This document shows, piece after piece, positions 60,149 through 64,000 of a stretch of DNA of 64,000 bases. The DNA lies in the NCBI GenBank assembly GCA_034926235.1, contig JAYFRE010000034.1, positions 1-64,000 on the forward strand, in the 5' to 3' direction. The position numbers and the translations under genes were made by a program. Within the stretch, counting starts at the first letter, position 1. The number at the start of each line of letters is the position of its first letter. The DNA comes from JAYFRE01 sp034926235 (GTDB lineage Bacteria > Pseudomonadota > Alphaproteobacteria > Rhodospirillales > Magnetospirillaceae). The notes beneath the pieces are model-generated. The model saw only the letters and a program-made list of their open reading frames with translations, was not told where the DNA came from and did no database searches.

Positions 60149-60562
60149 ATGACTGATTCCCGCACCGCTCCCTGGGGTGCTCTGATTCTCCGGGTTAGCT
60201 TGGGCGTTCTGTTCCTGGCCCATGCCGGGCTTAAATATTTCGTTTTCACCCCCGCCGGAGTGGCCTCTTTCTTCGCCTCCCTGGGATTGCCGCCCTGGTT
60301 GGCCTATGTCGTGTTGGCGGTCGAAACCTTGGGCGGCGTCGCCCTTATCCTGGGGGTGTGGACTAGGGCGGTGGCGGTGGCGTTGACGCCGCTGATCCTG
60401 GGCACCATCGTCACCGTGCATGGCGCGGCCGGCTTTTTCTTCACCAATACCGGCGGTGGCTGGGAATATCCGGCTCTGTGGGCGGTGGCGTTGATCGTTC
60501 AGGCCCTGATTGGCGACGGCGCTTATGCCCTGGCGCGCACGCCCTGCCCGGTCAAGCGGTGA
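60149..60562 (+). CDS. DoxX-family membrane protein
   Basis: Membrane protein of 137 residues with about four helices (PWGALILRVSLGVLFLAHAGLKYFVF, GLPPWLAYVVLAVETLGGVALILGVWTRAVAV and others), matching the DoxX/YphA family. The function of most DoxX proteins is unclear; some affect redox balance. Two-gene operon with the dioxygenase 10 bases downstream, divergent from the LysR gene. Confidence 0.88.
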   Translation: MTDSRTAPWGALILRVSLGVLFLAHAGLKYFVFTPAGVASFFASLGLPPWLAYVVLAVETLGGVALILGVWTRAVAVALTPLILGTIVTVHGAAGFFFTNTGGGWEYPALWAVALIVQALIGDGAYALARTPCPVKR

Positions 60563-60572
60563 GGATGACGCC

Positions 60573-61364
60573 ATGAGCAACCCCCTACCGGTCTATTTCA
60601 TTCCCCATGGGGCGGGGCCCTGCTTTTTCATGGATTGGGAGCCCAAGGATGCCTGGGCGGCGACCGCCGATTGGCTGTCCTCGATCGGGCGCGAGCCGGA
60701 CGTGAAGGCGATCCTGGTGGTTTCCGGTCATTGGGAAGCGCCGGATTTCACCGTCACATCCGCGCCCAACCCGGCCCTGATCTATGATTATTACGGCTTT
60801 CCCGATCACACCTACCATCTGTCCTATCCGGCGGCGGGATCGCCCTTATTGGCGGAACGAATCGTCTCGCTGCTGGGCGGGCAGGGGCTGGCGGCGAAAA
60901 AGGACGAAGCGCGCGGTTTCGATCACGGCGTTTTCATCCCGCTGATGCTGGTCCGGGCGGAAGCCGATCTGCCGGTGGTGCAGCTTTCCCTGAAGGCGGG
61001 GCTGGACCCATCCCTGCATCTGGCGCTGGGCCGCGCGTTGGCCCCTTTGCGCAAGGAGGGCGTGCTGATCCTGGGCAGCGGCATGAGTTTTCACAATATG
61101 CGCGGCTATGGCGATCCGGCCTTTACCCCCATCGCCGAACGGTTCGATCGCTGGCTGGGTGAAACCGTGGCCGCTGAACCTGCCATCCGTGCGCAGCGTC
61201 TCGCGGCTTGGAGCGAAGCCCCCGCCGCCCGCCTGTCCCACCCGCGCGAGGAACATCTTTTGCCGCTGATGGTCGCGGCTGGGGCGGCGGGCGATGATCC
61301 CGGCCGGACTGTCTTTTCCGACCGGGTGATGGAGGTGCCGATTTCGGGCGTGCGGTTCGGGTGA
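60573..61364 (+). CDS. DODA-type extradiol aromatic-ring-opening dioxygenase
   Basis: LigB-superfamily non-heme iron or zinc protein of 263 residues from the ATG at 60573 (MSNPLPVYFIPHGAGPCF). Metal and active-site residues are in FIPHGAG, VVSGHWEAPDF, and DHGVFIPLMLV; PREEHLLPLMVAAGA and MEVPISGVRFG complete the YgiD/4,5-DOPA dioxygenase pattern. Its natural substrate is unknown. The LysR-DoxX-DODA arrangement recurs in proteobacteria. Convergent with lysK. Confidence 0.88.
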   Translation: MSNPLPVYFIPHGAGPCFFMDWEPKDAWAATADWLSSIGREPDVKAILVVSGHWEAPDFTVTSAPNPALIYDYYGFPDHTYHLSYPAAGSPLLAERIVSLLGGQGLAAKKDEARGFDHGVFIPLMLVRAEADLPVVQLSLKAGLDPSLHLALGRALAPLRKEGVLILGSGMSFHNMRGYGDPAFTPIAERFDRWLGETVAAEPAIRAQRLAAWSEAPAARLSHPREEHLLPLMVAAGAAGDDPGRTVFSDRVMEVPISGVRFG

Positions 61365-61380
61365 CCGCACTTCGTAGGGA

Positions 61381-62976
61381 TCAGTCCGCCAAATCTTCGC
61401 CGGCGATGGCACGCTCGACCAGGGCGATGGTCTCGGCCACGCCGTAAAGGGCGATGAAAGACCCCAGTCTCGGTCCCTGTTCCTGTCCCAGCAGGATCGT
61501 ATAGCAGGCATGGAACCAGGATTTGAGATCGGGGAACACCGGGTGGCGCTTGCCGATCTCATAGACCACCGTCTGGATGTCCTCGGGCGTCGCACCTTTG
61601 GGGAGGCGCTTCAACTCGGCGGTCAGATCGGCCAGCGCCGCCACTTCCTCCGGCGTTGCCTTGCGGTAGCACTTCGCCGGTTTGACGAAATCCTTGTAGT
61701 AAACGATGGCGTGATCGACCAGCCGGTTCAGGATCGGCATCGTCTCGGGCGAGGCTTCCGGCAGGTAGCGGCTGATGAATTGCCACAAGACGGTGCGGTC
61801 CTCGGCATTGATCACCGAAGCGAGGTTAAGGAGGATCGAGAAGCTCAAGCCCGATTCCGGCTTTGGCGGGTGGCCGTTATGAATGTGCCAGACCGGATTG
61901 TTGAGCCGCTGGGCATCCTCTTCCGTGTCGTATTTCTGCAGGAAGGTCAGGTAGTCATCGACCGTGCGCGGGATGACGTCGAAATAAAGCCGCTTCGCTG
62001 CCTTGGGCTTTTGATACATGAACAAGGACAGGCTTTCGGGCGGGGCGTAGCGCAGCCATTCCTCGACCGCCAAGCCGTTGCCCTTTGATTTCGAGATCTT
62101 CTGGCCCTTATCATCCAGGAACAATTCATAGGACAGATTGACCGGCGGCGTGCCGCCCAGGATGCGGCAGATCTTGCTGGAAAGCTGATAGGTGGGGATC
62201 AGATCCTTGCCCGACATCTCGTAATCGACGCCCAGCACATACCAGCGCATCGCCCAGTCGGCCTTCCATTGCAACTTGACGCGTCCGCCGGTGACCTTGG
62301 TTTCGGTCAGGCTGCCATCCTCGTTCCGATAGACGATGCTGCCCGATGCGGGGTCGCGTTCGACCACCGGCACCTGCAAAACCTGACCGGTTTTTGGGCA
62401 AACGGGCAAAAGCGGGCTGTAGCTCTTCTGACGTTCTTCGCCCAGGGTCGGCAGCATCAGATCCATGATGGCGTCGTAATGCTCCAGCACCTTCATGACG
62501 CCCTGATCGAAACGTCCCGACAGATACCAGTCGGTGGCGGATTGGAACTCGTATTCGAAGCCGAAGGAATCGAGGAAGCCGCGCAGCATGGCGTTGTTGT
62601 GGTGGCCGAAGCTTTCGTGCGTGCCGAACGGATCGGGGATATCGGTCAAGGGCTTGCCCAGATGTTCTTGCACCATCTCCTTGTTGGGGATGTTGTCGGG
62701 GACCTTGCGCAACCCGTCGCGGTCGTCGGAAAAAGCGAACAATCGGGTCGGAATTTCCGGCGCCAGAAGATGGAAGGCGCGGCGCACCATGGTGGTGCGC
62801 GCCACTTCGCCGAAGGTGCCGATATGGGGCAGGCCCGACGGGCCGTAGCCGGTCTCGAACAGGGCGTAGCCCTTGGCCGGTTTCGCGCCTTTCAGCCGGT
62901 CGTCGAGCAGGGCGCGGGCTTCCTGGAACGGCCAGGCGTTGGCGGTGCGGGCGAGGGCGCGAAGATCATCGGACAT
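61381..62976 (-). CDS. lysK: Lysyl-tRNA synthetase, class I
   Basis: Charges tRNA-Lys using the archaeal-type class I enzyme rather than the common class II LysS. The protein has 531 residues, with the ATP motif HIGTF in GPSGLPHIGTFGE (HIGH equivalent) and KISKSKGNG (KMSKS equivalent). The anticodon-binding helical domain follows. Class I LysRS is found in archaea, spirochaetes and many alphaproteobacteria. Confidence 0.95.
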   Translation of the reverse strand: MSDDLRALARTANAWPFQEARALLDDRLKGAKPAKGYALFETGYGPSGLPHIGTFGEVARTTMVRRAFHLLAPEIPTRLFAFSDDRDGLRKVPDNIPNKEMVQEHLGKPLTDIPDPFGTHESFGHHNNAMLRGFLDSFGFEYEFQSATDWYLSGRFDQGVMKVLEHYDAIMDLMLPTLGEERQKSYSPLLPVCPKTGQVLQVPVVERDPASGSIVYRNEDGSLTETKVTGGRVKLQWKADWAMRWYVLGVDYEMSGKDLIPTYQLSSKICRILGGTPPVNLSYELFLDDKGQKISKSKGNGLAVEEWLRYAPPESLSLFMYQKPKAAKRLYFDVIPRTVDDYLTFLQKYDTEEDAQRLNNPVWHIHNGHPPKPESGLSFSILLNLASVINAEDRTVLWQFISRYLPEASPETMPILNRLVDHAIVYYKDFVKPAKCYRKATPEEVAALADLTAELKRLPKGATPEDIQTVVYEIGKRHPVFPDLKSWFHACYTILLGQEQGPRLGSFIALYGVAETIALVERAIAGEDLAD

Positions 62977-63253
62977 GGCGGTCTTTCCGGATTTTACGTG
63001 AAGCGGCGAAGACTAGCCGTTTGCGCGCATAGCCGTCAACGCCGCCGGAATCCTGGCTTGCCGGGCGGTCCGGAACGGTGGTTGGTCAAAAGCGCACCAG
63101 TATGATTATTATTTATGCAAACATGAGAGGGACGAACAATTTCGCACATAAAAAGTGCATTTTTCTTGTGAGGGTCTTTGATCTTCGTCTATCGTTCAAC
63201 CGCTGGAAATGGGGAAGGGCTGATCCGAAAATCAGCCGGCGGTGGAGGTCTGG
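62977..63253. other. Divergent intergenic region lysK / potA-like gene
   Basis: About 277 bases without a gene. It is AT-rich around 63100-63180, probably the promoter region of the potA-like gene. A small inverted repeat GCAC...GTGC at 63144-63158 is followed by ATTTTTCTTG. No known riboswitch seen. Confidence 0.5.
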
Positions 63254-64000
63254 ATGCTGGGCGGCGATGTCCTCGTACAGTTTTCGATGGTCCAGAAGAC
63301 CTATGACGGCGAGATCCTGGTTATCAAGAACCTGGATTTGGACATCCACCGCGGCGAGTTCCTGACCCTGCTGGGACCGTCGGGATCGGGCAAGACCACC
63401 ACCTTGATGATGCTGGCCGGGTTCGAGATTCCGACGCATGGATCGATCACCCTTTCGGGGCGCGCCATCAACACATTGCCGCCGCATAAGCGCAATATCG
63501 GCATGGTGTTCCAGAACTACGCCCTGTTCCCGCACATGACGGTCGAACAGAATGTCGCCTTTCCGCTAGAGGTGCGCAAAACCCCCAAGAACGAGATCGG
63601 CGACAAGGTCGCCCGCGCCCTGGAGATGGTTCAATTGGGTGCGTTCGGCAAACGCCGTCCGGCTCAATTGTCGGGTGGCCAGCAGCAGCGGGTCGCCCTG
63701 GCCCGCGCCCTGGTGTTCGATCCCGAACTGGTGCTGATGGACGAGCCTTTGGGCGCGTTGGACAAGCAGTTGCGCGAACATATGCAGATCGAGATCAAGC
63801 ATCTGCACGAGCAGCTCGGCATCACCGTGGTTTATGTCACCCACGACCAGTCCGAGGCCCTGACCATGTCGGACCGCGTCGCGGTCTTCAATGACGGCAT
63901 CATCCAGCAGATCGCGCCGCCGGACGAGCTTTACGAGCGGCCCCGCAATTTTTTCGTCGCCAATTTCATCGGCGAAAACAACAATTTCGACGGCGAGATC
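63254..64000 (+). CDS. potA: PotA-like ABC transporter ATP-binding protein (3' end cut by window edge)
   Basis: ATPase of a spermidine/putrescine-type importer. ATG at 63254 after GGAGG. The 249 visible codons show Walker A GPSGSGKTTTLMMLAGFE, Q-loop MVFQNYALFPHMTVEQNVAF, signature LSGGQQQRVALARALVF, Walker B VLMDEPLGALDKQLREHMQIEIK, and H-loop VVYVTHDQSEALTMSDR. The C-terminal part begins PPDELYERPRNFFVANFIGENNNF, as in PotA-type proteins (other family members transport iron, sulphate or sugars). Polyamine specificity is inferred. Confidence 0.85.
   Translation, partial: MLGGDVLVQFSMVQKTYDGEILVIKNLDLDIHRGEFLTLLGPSGSGKTTTLMMLAGFEIPTHGSITLSGRAINTLPPHKRNIGMVFQNYALFPHMTVEQNVAFPLEVRKTPKNEIGDKVARALEMVQLGAFGKRRPAQLSGGQQQRVALARALVFDPELVLMDEPLGALDKQLREHMQIEIKHLHEQLGITVVYVTHDQSEALTMSDRVAVFNDGIIQQIAPPDELYERPRNFFVANFIGENNNFDGEI

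Noticed and set aside
63144..63170. Small hairpin followed by a T-rich stretch upstream of potA as a terminator
   Set aside because: The stem is only 4 bp and no gene ends upstream on that strand, so termination has no obvious purpose there.
1..64000. CRISPR arrays, insertion sequences, prophage or integrative elements
   Set aside because: No regularly spaced repeats, transposase, integrase or flanking direct repeats were found; the only tRNA (tRNA-Leu) has no neighbouring integrase.

Overview
The window is 64 kb of GC-rich, densely packed chromosomal DNA from an alphaproteobacterium, most likely a Rhodospirillales member such as a Magnetospirillum-like organism. The genus is a guess. The evidence for the class is a CcrM-type GANTC methyltransferase next to rnhB, an Fo operon with paired b' and b subunits separated from F1, a class I lysyl-tRNA synthetase, NrnC, the metX-metW pair, and a mutY / DUF721 / dsbA-like / smc neighbourhood. 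I see no insertion sequence, prophage, integron, CRISPR array or rRNA. The only RNA gene found is one tRNA-Leu(CAG).

Layout. 1-4530: phosphate uptake operon pstSCAB on the minus strand, with a Pho box plus -10 ahead of pstS; pstB runs off the left edge. 4539-8364: carbon metabolism (tkt, fba, terminator, rpe). 8581-10219: a secreted CHAP-domain protein and a secreted Sel1-repeat protein. 10242-15551: glycogen phosphorylase, SlyX, NADP isocitrate dehydrogenase and a LysM protein. 15597-18898: nrdA-nrdB with an NrdR-type promoter and a long structured leader. 18899-23254: etfQO, a large TPR lipoprotein and ispE. 23367-27999: uracil-DNA glycosylase, lytic transglycosylase, SYLF protein, tRNA-Leu and nrnC.

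28162-35364 is the most distinctive locus. It is a six-gene operon resembling hydrogenase-4/complex I (hyfB-C-E-F-G-I-like). Its large subunit has lost all four cysteines that would bind the NiFe site, while the small subunit keeps its four [4Fe-4S] cysteines. It therefore looks like an 'energy-converting hydrogenase related' (Ehr-type) ion pump rather than a hydrogenase.

35401-44334 holds a chemoreceptor, a PA0069-type radical SAM protein, a CPA2 antiporter, rnhB-ccrM, an unknown secreted protein, mutY and a DUF721/DciA-like gene. 44379-51112 holds a DsbA-like protein, smc and the Fo genes atpI-B-E-F'-F. 51581-62976 holds a second chemoreceptor behind a very AT-rich upstream region, an unrecognised EF-hand membrane protein, gloB, a methyltransferase, metW-metX, a LysR / DoxX / extradiol dioxygenase module and lysK. 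A potA-like ABC ATPase gene runs off the right edge.

A recurring theme is a hairpin placed just after the gene whose product is needed in excess (pstS, atpE). Nearly all long unassigned reading frames are antisense shadows caused by GC-rich codon use.
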